Part shown: positions 62,001 to 63,704 of the stretch, piece by piece
Layout: each line of letters begins with the position of its first letter
Position numbering within the stretch: position 1 is the stretch's first letter
Source: Ursus arctos
Lineage: Eukaryota; Chordata; Mammalia; Carnivora; Ursidae
DNA: 64,000 nt
Direction: 5' to 3'
Assembly: GCF_023065955.2 (NCBI RefSeq)
Contig: NW_026623019.1
Coordinates: forward strand, 17,116,350-17,180,349
Program-made: the position numbers and the translations under genes
Notes under the pieces: generated by a model
The model's database searches: none
What the model was told of the DNA's origin: nothing
What the model saw: the letters and a program-made list of their open reading frames with translations, nothing else

Positions 62001-63475
62001 TGTAAATATGGCATATGATTTCTAATACTCTAACACCAAATCACTTTTTAAAAACAAAACTAGTGATAAATAGGGTGTTAGGGTGTAGGTGCTTAAATTG
62101 GTGATCAGGGTGTTAGCCTAAACAAAAACTGAGTGTGTGTACTGAATATTAAAATTTTTTTCTGATTGAATTGATTTATGTTTGTATTTCATTTTTAGGC
62201 CATTAAGCAAATGTACGTACTCATTCTTGGACTTGAAGTTTTGGGAAATCCCTTTGGCTTGATTAGAGAATTTTCTGAAGGTGTGGAAGCATTTTTTTAT
62301 GAACCTTACCAGGTAATAAAATACTTATTCTTGCATTGTGTAATATATCACTAATACTTTTGAATAAATAACGCATTCCCAATTACTAAGTAGTGTAAGT
62401 GTAAATAGATTTTGGAAAACACAACGAAAGAACTTAATTTGCAGCAGAGAATGCAAATTTGAGGGAAATTTTGAGAAATTTGGAGGGAAATTTTAACCCT
62501 TTCCCTCAAAATTTAAACTTACAACTTTACTAAGATACACTGAATTTTAAGTATTCTGTTAGAATATTAAAGGTGGATAAACTTTGTCGGTAGTAGAAGT
62601 AAGATCACCATGGGCAGACAGTCTTGCTTTGCACAGTTGTGTGGGACAGTAAAAATAACTGCAGACAGACACTGTGCAAAGCAGTCTTAATCAGTGGCAA
62701 AAACTGTGATTATTTTGTGTCCCTTAACATATTCTGTTAAAACATTCAAAACTCTCCTACCTTGACTTTTAAATGTAGAAGATAATGAAAAAGTAAAACT
62801 TTTATTCGTATTGTGCAGTATAATTTAAAACATAAGAAATGTTAAGAATTAAAGTGCAGTTATTTCTTTTACAAAAATTATCCAGAGTAGTTGGTGCTTA
62901 CGTTCTCATCCTGTAACTTATAGTACAGGATTTTGTACACATTGGTGAATAGTCCTATTCCTGAGTTTGGGTCAACTTATTCTTTGTACTTTCAGTGTCG
63001 TGAAATATCTCTGAGAATTTTGTGAAGTTTTTTGCTGCTGTCACTTCCTCTAGGATATTTTTATTTTTGTCACTACGTCTTCATTTATATCAATAAGTTC
63101 ACCTTAAAAGAAAATGTAACCTTTGTTGTTGTTATTTGACCCTTTAGGGAGCCATCCAGGGTCCAGAAGAGTTTGTGGAGGGGATGGCACTAGGACTGAA
63201 GGCGCTAGTTGGTGGAGCTGTTGGTAAGAAAGACGATGCCTACCAGGTATGATTATGCTAGAAAGCAATGATACCTTTGCTTTTACTAAAAGTAATTATC
63301 ATTTCTGCTAGGTGGATTAGCTGGTGCTGCCTCCAAAATCACCAATGCTATGGCTAAAGGGGTGGCAGCTATGACTATGGATGAAGACTACCAACAGAAG
63401 AGAAGGGAAGCCATGAATAAGCAACCAGCTGGTCTTAGAGAAGGCATCACTCGTGGAGGAAAAGGCTTAGTTTCT
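7606..63475 (+). CDS. VPS13A: VPS13A (chorein), partial: 26 internal exons
   Basis: VPS13A is a bridge-like lipid transfer protein. It forms a hydrophobic channel between the ER (through VAP) and mitochondria, lipid droplets or the plasma membrane (through the scramblase XK). Its loss in humans causes chorea-acanthocytosis. Seen here: 26 exons join in frame to 1,348 codons, all with GT-AG introns. The translation follows my memory of human VPS13A closely, for example LQPCDLFYQ at the start and [10 protein letters not shown] at the end, so the paralogues VPS13B, C and D are unlikely. Domains in order are the end of the extended chorein/RBG channel, six VAB (Vps13 adaptor-binding) repeats each with its Asn (the third begins the SHR-BD Pfam region), the APT1-like region, and the start of the ATG2_C amphipathic-helix segment. 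Start codon, promoter and stop codon are outside the window. No disruptive change is visible, so the gene looks functional. Confidence 0.97.
8021..8229 (+). mobile_element. CAN-SINE, sense
   Basis: Head ggggcacctgggtggttcag, tail ctctcaaaataaataaatac and an A-run. Perfect 16-bp duplication aaattgaaattagtta at 8,005-8,020 and 8,230-8,245. It lies in the 714-bp intron between the first two exons. Confidence 0.95.
8413..8769 (+). CDS. VPS13A: VPS13A exon 2 of 26 in window
   Basis: 357 nt, 119 codons, phase 0 at both ends, from [10 protein letters not shown] to [11 protein letters not shown]. Acceptor is ccttag|GTT, donor GAA|gtaagt. It contains the strongly conserved stretch [20 protein letters not shown], typical of the VPS13 channel region. 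The open frame runs on past the donor to 8,931, but that extension is intronic: the next coding block resumes exactly at the conserved VHYYNEMFG. Confidence 0.95.
8770..9905. other. Intron, one possible L2 remnant
   Basis: AT-rich. The stretch 9,640-9,860 (agccaggtgagaaaagtgctg, aatagcagagccaaagg) resembles an old L2 fragment. Otherwise nothing is recognised. Confidence 0.4.
9906..10007 (+). CDS. VPS13A: VPS13A exon 3 of 26 in window
   Basis: 102 nt, 34 codons, phase 0/0: [20 protein letters not shown] through RPWNLGIK. Acceptor is tctctctag|GTG, donor AAG|gtatat. The sequence VWEPLLEP is a signature of one channel repeat in VPS13 proteins. It is preceded by a good polypyrimidine tract. Confidence 0.95.
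10195..10400 (-). repeat. MIR, antisense
   Basis: Diverged but ordered like antisense MIR: aacatttattgtgttctaaac, then acccttacagcacccctttg, then ggaactgagacagagc, then gtggcttgcagttccggctg. Confidence 0.7.
10401..11307. other. Intron, nothing recognised
   Basis: No repeat or RNA gene identified. Confidence 0.45.
11308..11466 (+). CDS. VPS13A: VPS13A exon 4 of 26 in window
   Basis: 159 nt, 53 codons, phase 0/0. It begins with a lysine-rich run ([20 protein letters not shown]) and ends with [11 protein letters not shown]. Acceptor is gttttag|ATG, donor AAG|gtaaga. The basic-then-acidic stretch is probably a surface loop just before the VAB domain. The ATG is an internal Met, not a start. Confidence 0.95.
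11636..11891 (+). CDS. VPS13A: VPS13A exon 5 of 26: VAB repeat 1
   Basis: 256 nt (85 codons plus 1 nt), from [10 protein letters not shown] to KLFFILL. Acceptor is ttattag|GCA, donor CTCA|gtaagt. It holds the first VAB-type repeat: [14 protein letters not shown], with the expected Asn at codon 11,705-11,707. The intron before it is only 169 bp. The split Thr codon (A|CA) is completed by the next exon. Confidence 0.95.
11892..13238. other. Intron, nothing recognised
   Basis: 1.35 kb of AT-rich sequence between exons 5 and 6 in view, without a confident repeat. Confidence 0.5.
13239..13399 (+). CDS. VPS13A: VPS13A exon 6 of 26 in window
   Basis: 161 nt (2 nt plus 53 codons), from [12 protein letters not shown] to ITIRSPVQ, ending in phase 0. 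Acceptor is ccatttag|CA, donor CAG|gtacaa. It encodes the strands that close VAB repeat 1 ([20 protein letters not shown]). A 10-kb intron follows. Confidence 0.95.
13621..13828 (-). mobile_element. CAN-SINE, antisense, left unit of a tandem pair
   Basis: Antisense body with cgacagagatagagacaacc and head ggcgcc running into an extended C-run. Its left flank tataggactctt is the partner of the duplication found beyond the second unit. Confidence 0.93.
13829..14028 (-). mobile_element. CAN-SINE, antisense, right unit of a tandem pair
   Basis: A second SINE with its own T-run starts exactly at the head of the first. It ends ggcgcccc and is followed by tatagggctctt (14,029-14,040), a one-mismatch copy of the flank left of the first unit. 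No duplication separates the two units. Confidence 0.93.
14150..15575 (-). mobile_element. Old L1 (L1M-like), antisense fragment
   Basis: Antisense L1 3' and ORF2 sequence: cttcattacagtgtacatgc, ctagtaccacattgtcttc, ggttgctggattttgtcaaa and tttctgtttattgaaagg. It is heavily mutated and split by the SINE at 14,835. Confidence 0.75.
14835..15021 (-). mobile_element. CAN-SINE, antisense, with short internal deletion
   Basis: Duplication agatattcagtgttt at 14,820-14,834 and 15,022-15,036. Compared with its neighbours it lacks about 16 bp between gagagaggg and cagtgggagagg, leaving a shorter body. Confidence 0.94.
17088..17288 (-). mobile_element. CAN-SINE nested in L1, antisense
   Basis: Antisense body with cacaagcagggggagtggg and head gccacccaggtgcccc. 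The flanks tattgttg and tattgtta are consistent with a short duplication. Confidence 0.93.
18809..19000 (-). mobile_element. CAN-SINE nested in L1, antisense, older form
   Basis: Body gagagtgtgtgcacgagcaa, head ccacccaggcaccc. Short duplication aggttatg at 18,801-18,808 and 19,001-19,008. Confidence 0.9.
22364..22564 (+). mobile_element. CAN-SINE, sense, young
   Basis: Head gggcgcctgggtagcgcagt, long pure A-tail, and perfect duplication aagatgactgttggg at 22,349-22,363 and 22,565-22,579. It has the ursid-like cgtgatcccggcg form. Confidence 0.95.
22580..23392. other. Intron end around the hairpin
   Basis: AT-rich. Apart from the hairpin at 22,936-23,012 I recognise nothing. Confidence 0.45.
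22936..23012 (+). ncRNA. Candidate microRNA-like hairpin (unconfirmed)
   Basis: A 77-nt inverted repeat in the VPS13A intron, sense strand. The outer stem is 21 bp (22,936-22,956 with 22,992-23,012), then a 4-nt 5' bulge (22,957-22,960), an 11-bp inner stem (22,961-22,971 with 22,981-22,991) and a 9-nt loop. All 32 positions pair, three as G-U. It is not part of a repeat I recognise. Size and shape fit a pre-miRNA, but nothing here shows that it is processed. Confidence 0.4.
23393..23496 (+). CDS. VPS13A: VPS13A exon 7 of 26: VAB repeat 2
   Basis: 104 nt (34 codons plus 2 nt): [19 protein letters not shown] to NIPLTSY plus a split Arg. Acceptor is ttctttctcag|ATT. The donor CG|gtgatt is weak. 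The Asn of VAB repeat 2 is the third codon (23,399-23,401). It sits between a 10-kb and a 3.5-kb intron, and skipping it would shift the frame. Confidence 0.94.
23497..24949. other. Intron, largely unrecognised
   Basis: Very AT-rich, with a less AT-rich patch at 24,210-24,420. The reverse frame there (77 codons) has no recognisable product. Confidence 0.45.
24544..24607. repeat. Tandem duplication, about 31-bp unit
   Basis: ggttacaagactagatta followed by agatatgtttaaa occurs twice in a row, with a 2-nt difference between copies. Confidence 0.85.
24950..25860. repeat. L2-like remnants
   Basis: 24,950-25,300 resembles L2 in the orientation acaaatatttgtcagatatt to gggaagggcagtcttgagtg. 25,380-25,860 resembles antisense L2 (cttcaccacactctcttgcc, acctaattgggatctctgt). 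Both are strongly diverged. Confidence 0.5.
25861..26960. other. Intron, nothing recognised
   Basis: AT-rich sequence up to the 26,961 exon. Confidence 0.45.
26961..27243 (+). CDS. VPS13A: VPS13A exon 8 of 26: VAB repeat 3
   Basis: 283 nt (1 nt plus 94 codons), ending in phase 0 at YKIAYYIE. Acceptor is tttacacag|A, donor GAG|gtattc. The conserved block [20 protein letters not shown] carries the Asn of VAB repeat 3 (27,208-27,210) and marks the start of the Pfam SHR-BD region. The lysine-rich middle ([14 protein letters not shown]) is the part I recall as diverging most from human. Confidence 0.96.
27646..28084. mobile_element. Tigger-type DNA transposon, non-autonomous
   Basis: 439 bp flanked by TA dinucleotides (27,644-27,645 and 28,085-28,086). 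Imperfect terminal inverted repeats: caggcttatctccctt on the left, gaggtatgcctg on the right. Inner landmarks are aaggtttgtggctaccctgt and gttgtggtctggaactgaac. The transposase part is deleted. Confidence 0.85.
28598..28795 (+). repeat. MIR, sense
   Basis: The order matches MIR: gattgaatcctagttctatc, gctttatgtctttaagcaag, ctataaaataggaatagtaa and tgtaaaggactttgcatagt. Confidence 0.75.
29355..29580 (-). repeat. MIR, antisense
   Basis: Antisense MIR order: taacatttatttaagtattt, tttatcctcacagtagtcc, ttccattttataaatacag and ttggcagagttagaactca. Confidence 0.7.
29686..30081 (+). CDS. VPS13A: VPS13A exon 9 of 26: VAB repeat 4
   Basis: 396 nt, 132 codons, phase 0/0, the largest exon in the window. 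It runs from [14 protein letters not shown] to FFNNNK. Acceptor is ttttattgcag|GGG, donor AAG|gtatgt. VAB repeat 4 is the segment [19 protein letters not shown], with its Asn at 29,962-29,964. [15 protein letters not shown] and [18 protein letters not shown] are near-identical to human as I recall it. Confidence 0.97.
30338..30442 (+). CDS. VPS13A: VPS13A exon 10 of 26 in window
   Basis: 105 nt, 35 codons, phase 0/0: [20 protein letters not shown] to LKMDYQ. Acceptor is ttttcctag|GTT, donor CAA|gtgagt. The flanking introns are only 256 and 123 bp. It encodes VAB strands between repeats 4 and 5. Confidence 0.96.
30566..30712 (+). CDS. VPS13A: VPS13A exon 11 of 26: VAB repeat 5
   Basis: 147 nt, 49 codons, phase 0/0: [20 protein letters not shown] to KWLSLDLEQ. 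Acceptor is ccttttag|GTT, donor CAG|gtgggt. VAB repeat 5 is [18 protein letters not shown], with its Asn at 30,641-30,643. Confidence 0.96.
31200..31900 (-). mobile_element. L1-like remnant, antisense
   Basis: T-rich text typical of the antisense 5' half of old L1/HAL1 elements (gctattgtctctttaaatat, cctcagttggcctttaatc, attttcagaagttctacc). Family and edges are uncertain. Confidence 0.5.
32240..32870. other. Unidentified GC-richer island in intron
   Basis: Less AT-rich than its surroundings, with a 126-codon reverse open frame (32,769-32,389) that is rich in Pro and Ser and shows no domain I recognise. The flanks (32,100-32,240 and 32,870-33,180) look L2-like, so this may be an old insertion into an L2. 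No function is assigned. Confidence 0.35.
33181..34845. other. Intron, nothing recognised with confidence
   Basis: Holds an 18-20 nt T-run near 34,362 and AT-rich sequence. The stretch 33,770-34,740 is moderately GC-richer but I cannot name a repeat or exon in it. Confidence 0.4.
34846..34974 (+). CDS. VPS13A: VPS13A exon 12 of 26 in window
   Basis: 129 nt, 43 codons, phase 0/0: [20 protein letters not shown] to CILLRLDNE. Acceptor is gtgttttag|TGT, donor GAG|gtgggt. A TG dinucleotide repeat begins about 8 nt into the following intron, within reach of donor recognition. The exon lies in VAB between repeats 5 and 6. Confidence 0.96.
34982..35013. repeat. TG microsatellite next to a splice donor
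   Basis: About 15 TG units in a row, starting about 8 nt after the donor of the exon that ends at 34,974. Confidence 0.95.
35398..35531 (+). CDS. VPS13A: VPS13A exon 13 of 26: VAB repeat 6
   Basis: 134 nt (44 codons plus 2 nt): [19 protein letters not shown] to VQYNQ and a split Ser. It is preceded by a long T-rich tract and ttcctag. Donor is AG|gtaaga. VAB repeat 6 is [17 protein letters not shown], with its Asn at 35,494-35,496, completing the set of six. Confidence 0.96.
35632..35843 (+). mobile_element. CAN-SINE, sense, older form
   Basis: Head ggggtgcctgggtggctcag, body with gaccTCgactcaggtcatgatc, tail ctctctctcaaatatataaa. The flanking duplication is only partial (cactga on each side). 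Confidence 0.92.
35935..36855 (-). mobile_element. L1 fragment, antisense 3' end
   Basis: Antisense L1 3' UTR and ORF2 end: attgatcaccacagtaagtc, tttgtcacaaatggcaaagc-like text, gtgaggtgatacctcattgt and ctctgatgattagtggca. It is truncated at its 5' end. Confidence 0.85.
36856..38043. other. Intron, nothing recognised
   Basis: 1.2 kb without a nameable repeat, RNA gene or exon. Confidence 0.45.
38044..38230 (+). mobile_element. CAN-SINE, sense, old
   Basis: Head ggggctcctgggcggcacag, cgtgatcccagggtcatgag in the body, and a CAAA/CATT simple tail. No clear duplication. Confidence 0.88.
38400..38880 (-). repeat. L2, antisense
   Basis: Antisense L2 landmarks: gactttccatttctgttcaa, tgctcctttctgccagaaaa and taaagcatttgtcacatttc. 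Confidence 0.6.
38900..40460 (-). repeat. Mixed old L1/HAL1-like remnants, antisense
   Basis: The segment 40,010-40,460 has the typical cattgttttctggcattcaa text of antisense L1/HAL1 5' parts. Earlier parts are AT-rich and unclear. A short tandem duplication of aacactgtcaacatttt lies at about 39,252-39,290. Confidence 0.4.
39893..39999 (-). mobile_element. CAN-SINE fragment, antisense, old
   Basis: Short copy: gttttatttaagtaatggct, aggctcgaactcaggac and gagccagtcaggtgcctc. Confidence 0.8.
40659..40834 (+). mobile_element. CAN-SINE, sense (first of a cluster of three)
   Basis: Head gggatggctgggcggctcaa, tail of AAAT units and an A-run. A gtttca flank occurs at both ends and again after the next SINE. 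Confidence 0.93.
40845..41054 (+). mobile_element. CAN-SINE, sense (second of the cluster)
   Basis: Starts at the end of the first copy. Duplication aaaagtttca at 40,835-40,844 and 41,055-41,064. The body has the young cactctcgctggctgtctc form. Confidence 0.95.
41145..41351 (+). mobile_element. CAN-SINE, sense (third of the cluster)
   Basis: Head ggggcacctagttgactcag. Perfect 16-bp duplication gaaaacctctttttca at 41,129-41,144 and 41,352-41,367. It lies 162 bp before the exon at 41,514. Confidence 0.95.
41514..41643 (+). CDS. VPS13A: VPS13A exon 14 of 26 in window
   Basis: 130 nt (1 nt plus 43 codons): [19 protein letters not shown] to SHGEVTQKD. Acceptor is atttatgatag|T (poor pyrimidine tract), donor GAT|gtacgt. 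[13 protein letters not shown] is near-identical to human by memory. It is isolated between introns of 6.0 and 6.6 kb, and its length is not a multiple of three. Confidence 0.96.
41782..42258. mobile_element. L1 with 5' inversion (twin priming)
   Basis: The left part (41,782 to about 42,053) is antisense L1 3' end (ccagtgttcatcattaccag, gtgagtgaaatcacatgg). The right part (about 42,054-42,258) is sense ORF2 sequence (cccatttgtaattgcatcaa, gatacctaggaataaatcta). Both are enclosed by one duplication, caaagatttt, at 41,772-41,781 and 42,259-42,268. Confidence 0.85.
42584..42775 (+). mobile_element. CAN-SINE, sense
   Basis: Head ggggcgcctggtgtctcagt, tail gacaaataaacaaaatctt. No clear duplication. 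Confidence 0.92.
42791..43178 (-). mobile_element. MaLR LTR (MLT1-type), antisense
   Basis: Antisense MLT1 order: tgttagtctgcttgggctgc, ggtggcttaaacaacacaaa, tggaagcccaagatcaaagg, and ggggacacaattcagttaat at the end. No internal part is seen. Confidence 0.8.
43328..43519 (+). mobile_element. CAN-SINE, sense
   Basis: Head ggggtgcctgggtggcgcat. Duplication atttcctaaattt at 43,315-43,327 and 43,520-43,532. Confidence 0.95.
43545..46650 (-). mobile_element. Old L1 sequence, antisense, interrupted
   Basis: Antisense ORF2-like text at 43,640-44,090 (ttgagaacatactctgattt, tttgaaaagaatacgtgttc) and again at 45,880-46,250, with L1 5'-like text between (tgtctagaaatgtctttatt). Probably two or more old insertions. 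The block 44,130-44,440 does not look like L1 and is listed separately. Confidence 0.6.
44130..44440. other. Unidentified island inside old L1
   Basis: About 310 bp of balanced composition inside AT-rich L1 text. An 85-codon reverse open frame (44,397-44,140; Cys-rich, for example [16 protein letters not shown]) spans it. Possibly an LTR fragment or other insertion. I do not recognise it. Confidence 0.35.
46986..47649. mobile_element. Tc1/mariner-type non-autonomous DNA transposon
   Basis: TA-flanked (46,984-46,985 and 47,650-47,651). Related ends: caatgtgtcctccc on the left, gggggactactg on the right. Inside are cccccagtggatgctcaaaa and gtcagaaggaggatcatctg. A SINE splits it near its left end. 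Confidence 0.75.
47065..47265 (-). mobile_element. CAN-SINE nested in DNA transposon, antisense
   Basis: Perfect 16-bp duplication taccaagccctatata at 47,049-47,064 and 47,266-47,281. It is therefore younger than the transposon around it. Confidence 0.96.
47652..48251. other. Intron end, nothing recognised
   Basis: AT-rich sequence up to the 48,252 exon. Confidence 0.45.
48252..48484 (+). CDS. VPS13A: VPS13A exon 15 of 26 in window
   Basis: 233 nt (77 codons plus 2 nt): [20 protein letters not shown] to [10 protein letters not shown] and a split Ser. Acceptor is gttttgttttag|GAT; the donor AG|gttaga is moderate. The block [20 protein letters not shown] is highly conserved in VPS13 proteins. 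It ends the SHR-BD/VAB part. Confidence 0.97.
48485..49679. other. Intron, nothing recognised
   Basis: AT-rich up to the L2 block. A 96-codon forward frame at 49,387-49,677 has no recognisable product and overlaps the start of repeat-like sequence. Confidence 0.45.
49680..51306 (-). mobile_element. Long L2 copy, antisense
   Basis: Antisense L2 landmarks in order over 1.6 kb: ccagagaccagccctcatg near 50,030, gattcctcatttcacaataa near 50,773, ctttacattatctggcttcc near 50,823, gtgacaccctggctgaccac near 51,038 and gtattgattgaatgaat at the end. It contains no working frame. Confidence 0.8.
51453..51606 (+). CDS. VPS13A: VPS13A exon 16 of 26 in window
   Basis: 154 nt (1 nt plus 51 codons): [19 protein letters not shown] to VIELDTNVP. 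The acceptor catttgtaag|T has a weak polypyrimidine tract and the donor CCG|gtaata is weak too. It is very polar ([20 protein letters not shown]), probably a charged helical linker after the VAB domain. Confidence 0.95.
51607..52120. other. Intron, nothing recognised
   Basis: 514 bp, AT-rich. agatccggtctaaacccagt and a partial echo, agatccagtcta, lie near 51,961 and 51,991. Confidence 0.45.
52121..52267 (+). CDS. VPS13A: VPS13A exon 17 of 26 in window
   Basis: 147 nt, 49 codons, phase 0/0: [20 protein letters not shown] to FRIQVYRIQ. Acceptor is tatttttcag|GTT, donor CAG|gtgagt. It starts the channel-continuing region that databases call APT1-like. Confidence 0.96.
52470..52551 (+). CDS. VPS13A: VPS13A exon 18 of 26 in window
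   Basis: 82 nt (27 codons plus 1 nt): [20 protein letters not shown] to MDS. Acceptor is attttcttag|ATC, donor TCAG|gtttgt. [15 protein letters not shown] is a family-wide motif. The split Ala codon is completed by the next exon. Confidence 0.96.
52741..52938 (+). mobile_element. L1 3' end, sense
   Basis: Carnivore L1 3' UTR in the sense direction: aaactgagggcttcagaggg, ggtgcactgggtgttatatg, and an A-rich tail. It is the only clearly sense-oriented L1 3' end in the window. Confidence 0.85.
52939..53648. other. Intron, nothing recognised
   Basis: Contains a CT-rich stretch at 53,155-53,260. No repeat named. Confidence 0.4.
53649..53718 (+). CDS. VPS13A: VPS13A exon 19 of 26 in window
   Basis: 70 nt, the shortest exon here: [20 protein letters not shown] plus RI and a split Lys. 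Acceptor is acttttgtag|CT, donor AA|gtaagt. It encodes one strand of the channel end. Confidence 0.95.
53960..54430 (-). repeat. Old L1 3' remnant, antisense
   Basis: Resembles the antisense L1M 3' part (tattctgctgtatgactgta, gctattaggaacaatgttgc). Strongly diverged. Confidence 0.5.
54531..54636 (+). CDS. VPS13A: VPS13A exon 20 of 26 in window
   Basis: 106 nt (1 nt plus 35 codons): [20 protein letters not shown] to VTEKTE. Acceptor is ttgtattatag|A, donor GAG|gtaaga. [16 protein letters not shown] is a strongly conserved VPS13 motif near the membrane-facing end of the channel. Confidence 0.96.
55776..55966 (-). mobile_element. CAN-SINE, antisense, old
   Basis: Body agagcgcatgtgcaggttgg, head aaccaactgtgtcccccggg. 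Diverged. The flanks caactattcatctt and aaactattaatctt suggest an imperfect duplication. Confidence 0.85.
56583..56774 (-). mobile_element. CAN-SINE, antisense
   Basis: Body cacaagcagggggagcagca, head gagccacccaggcccccagg. Duplication ttttctttagtt at 56,571-56,582 and 56,775-56,786. Confidence 0.93.
57421..58042. other. Intron, nothing recognised besides the G tract
   Basis: Moderate GC, with no exon or RNA gene seen. Confidence 0.4.
57617..57636 (+). other. G-quadruplex-like G tract
   Basis: Two runs of eight G separated by one T, then a further GG. The sense transcript could fold as a G-quadruplex. It lies in a 3.9-kb intron. Confidence 0.6.
58043..58236 (-). mobile_element. CAN-SINE, antisense, old
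   Basis: Body caaatatttattttagagaa, then a G-run at 58,082-58,090, then head gagccacccaggcacccc. Diverged, duplication unclear. Confidence 0.9.
58237..58535. other. Intron end before the 58,536 exon
   Basis: Contains a 22-nt T-run after the SINE head. Nothing else recognised. Confidence 0.45.
58536..58649 (+). CDS. VPS13A: VPS13A exon 21 of 26 in window
   Basis: 114 nt, 38 codons, phase 0/0: [20 protein letters not shown] to [10 protein letters not shown]. Acceptor is ttctttatag|GTC, donor AAG|gtaggg. FHISPIK introduces the strand [11 protein letters not shown] encoded by the next exon. Confidence 0.96.
58940..59160 (-). mobile_element. L1 3' fragment, antisense
   Basis: gtttattgaggtgtgattga, cttcaggtgtataaggtaat and gatcaccacagtaagttag match the antisense L1 3' UTR. 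Confidence 0.8.
59161..59717. other. Intron, AT-rich, short tandem duplication
   Basis: cttgaagaaaattattg is repeated in tandem at about 59,270-59,307, followed by a TATA-rich run. Nothing else. Confidence 0.5.
59718..59863 (+). CDS. VPS13A: VPS13A exon 22 of 26 in window
   Basis: 146 nt (48 codons plus 2 nt): [20 protein letters not shown] to DVQDVVF and a split Lys. Acceptor is atctctttag|TTG, donor AA|gtatgt. [15 protein letters not shown] is the conserved lead-in to the C-terminal helical region. Confidence 0.96.
59864..61070. other. Intron, mostly unrecognised
   Basis: 60,100-60,700 is less AT-rich than usual here but shows no exon. 60,780-60,900 (gatccatagctttcatgaga, gggttctttgaccagaag) resembles an old transposon end. 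A 12-bp palindrome tgtcagctgaca lies near 60,634. Confidence 0.4.
61071..61152 (+). CDS. VPS13A: VPS13A exon 23 of 26 in window
   Basis: 82 nt (1 nt plus 27 codons): [20 protein letters not shown] then IRHYSKQ. Acceptor is tatgtttttcag|G, donor CAG|gtttgt. It encodes the helix (YS.Q..KQ.Y type) that begins the ATG2_C-like region. Confidence 0.96.
61514..61721 (-). mobile_element. CAN-SINE, antisense
   Basis: Body gacagccagcaagcgaggga, head gagccacccaggcacccc. Duplication agatattttatttt / agatatgttatttt (one mismatch) at 61,500-61,513 and 61,722-61,735. Confidence 0.94.
61795..61995 (+). repeat. MIR, sense
   Basis: gtctgggtttggattccagt, gctatttacctcctgtgtga, ccagtctgtaaaatgatggt and aaagcattttgagtattc follow the MIR order. 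Confidence 0.8.
62199..62312 (+). CDS. VPS13A: VPS13A exon 24 of 26: ATG2_C-like segment
   Basis: 114 nt, 38 codons, phase 0/0: [20 protein letters not shown] to AFFYEPYQ. Acceptor is tatttcatttttag|GCC, donor CAG|gtaata. The LG.P.GL...FS.GV..FFYEP pattern is shared by VPS13 and ATG2 C-termini, which bind mitochondria and lipid droplets through amphipathic helices. Confidence 0.97.
62450..62515. repeat. Short inverted repeat
   Basis: aaatttgagggaaa at the left and tttccctcaaaattt at the right, about 37 nt apart, with a further ggagggaaatttt copy between. A simple stem-loop with no known role. Confidence 0.6.
62615..62690 (+). other. Inverted repeat with 12-bp perfect stem
   Basis: gctttgcacagt (62,626-62,637) pairs perfectly with actgtgcaaagc (62,671-62,682). 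The apical part can fold further (cagt/actg around an A-rich loop). It is less regular than the hairpin at 22,936. Confidence 0.55.
63148..63223 (+). CDS. VPS13A: VPS13A exon 25 of 26: ATG2_C-like segment
   Basis: 76 nt (25 codons plus 1 nt): [20 protein letters not shown] then VGGAV. Acceptor is accctttag|GGA, donor TTG|gtaaga. It is a glycine-rich amphipathic helix, and an 88-bp intron separates it from the next exon. Confidence 0.97.
63224..63311 (+). other. VPS13A: Very short intron (88 bp)
   Basis: Separates the last two exons in view, gtaaga at its start and tttctgctag at its end. It is close to the practical minimum for a mammalian intron. Confidence 0.95.
63312..63475 (+). CDS. VPS13A: VPS13A exon 26 of 26 in window: ATG2_C-like segment
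   Basis: 164 nt (2 nt plus 54 codons): [20 protein letters not shown] to TRGGKGLVS. Acceptor is tttctgctag|GT, donor TCT|gtaaga. [17 protein letters not shown] and RGGKGLV.G repeats are typical of VPS13/ATG2 lipid-droplet-binding helices. An antisense SINE begins about 45 bp past the donor. The remaining exons (about 124 residues in human) lie beyond the window. Confidence 0.97.
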
Positions 63476-63520
63476 GTAAGAAATTCCCCCAGGGTTGTGA
63501 ACCCATCAGGGATTATCTTT

Positions 63521-63704
63521 TTTTTTTTTTTTTTTAACGATTTTATTTATTTGAGAGAGCGAGTGTATGAGCAGGAGGGAGGGGCAGAGGGAGAGGGACA
63601 AGCAGACTCCGTGCTGAGCAGGGAGCCCCACTCCACTCAGGGCTCAATCCCAGGATCTGAGTTGAAGGCAGACGCTTAACCGACTGAGCCACCCAGGCGC
63701 CCCT
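63521..63704 (-). mobile_element. CAN-SINE, antisense, just after a splice donor
   Basis: T-run from about 63,519, body gagagagcgagtgtatgagc, head gagccacccaggcgcccc. Imperfect duplication gattatcttt / gaatatcttt. It begins about 45 nt after the donor at 63,476. Confidence 0.92.

Larger units (their letters stand above)
62313..63147. other. Intron with two small inverted repeats
   Basis: No transposable element recognised. The two inverted repeats are listed separately. Confidence 0.45.

Noticed and set aside
7606..63475. Paralogue VPS13C or VPS13D instead of VPS13A
   Set aside because: The exon peptides agree with human VPS13A almost residue for residue as I recall it. VPS13D would show a UBA region and VPS13C different insertions.
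7606..63475. Processed or unprocessed pseudogene of VPS13A
   Set aside because: All 26 exons keep frame, phase and canonical splice sites. Introns are present and no stop was seen.
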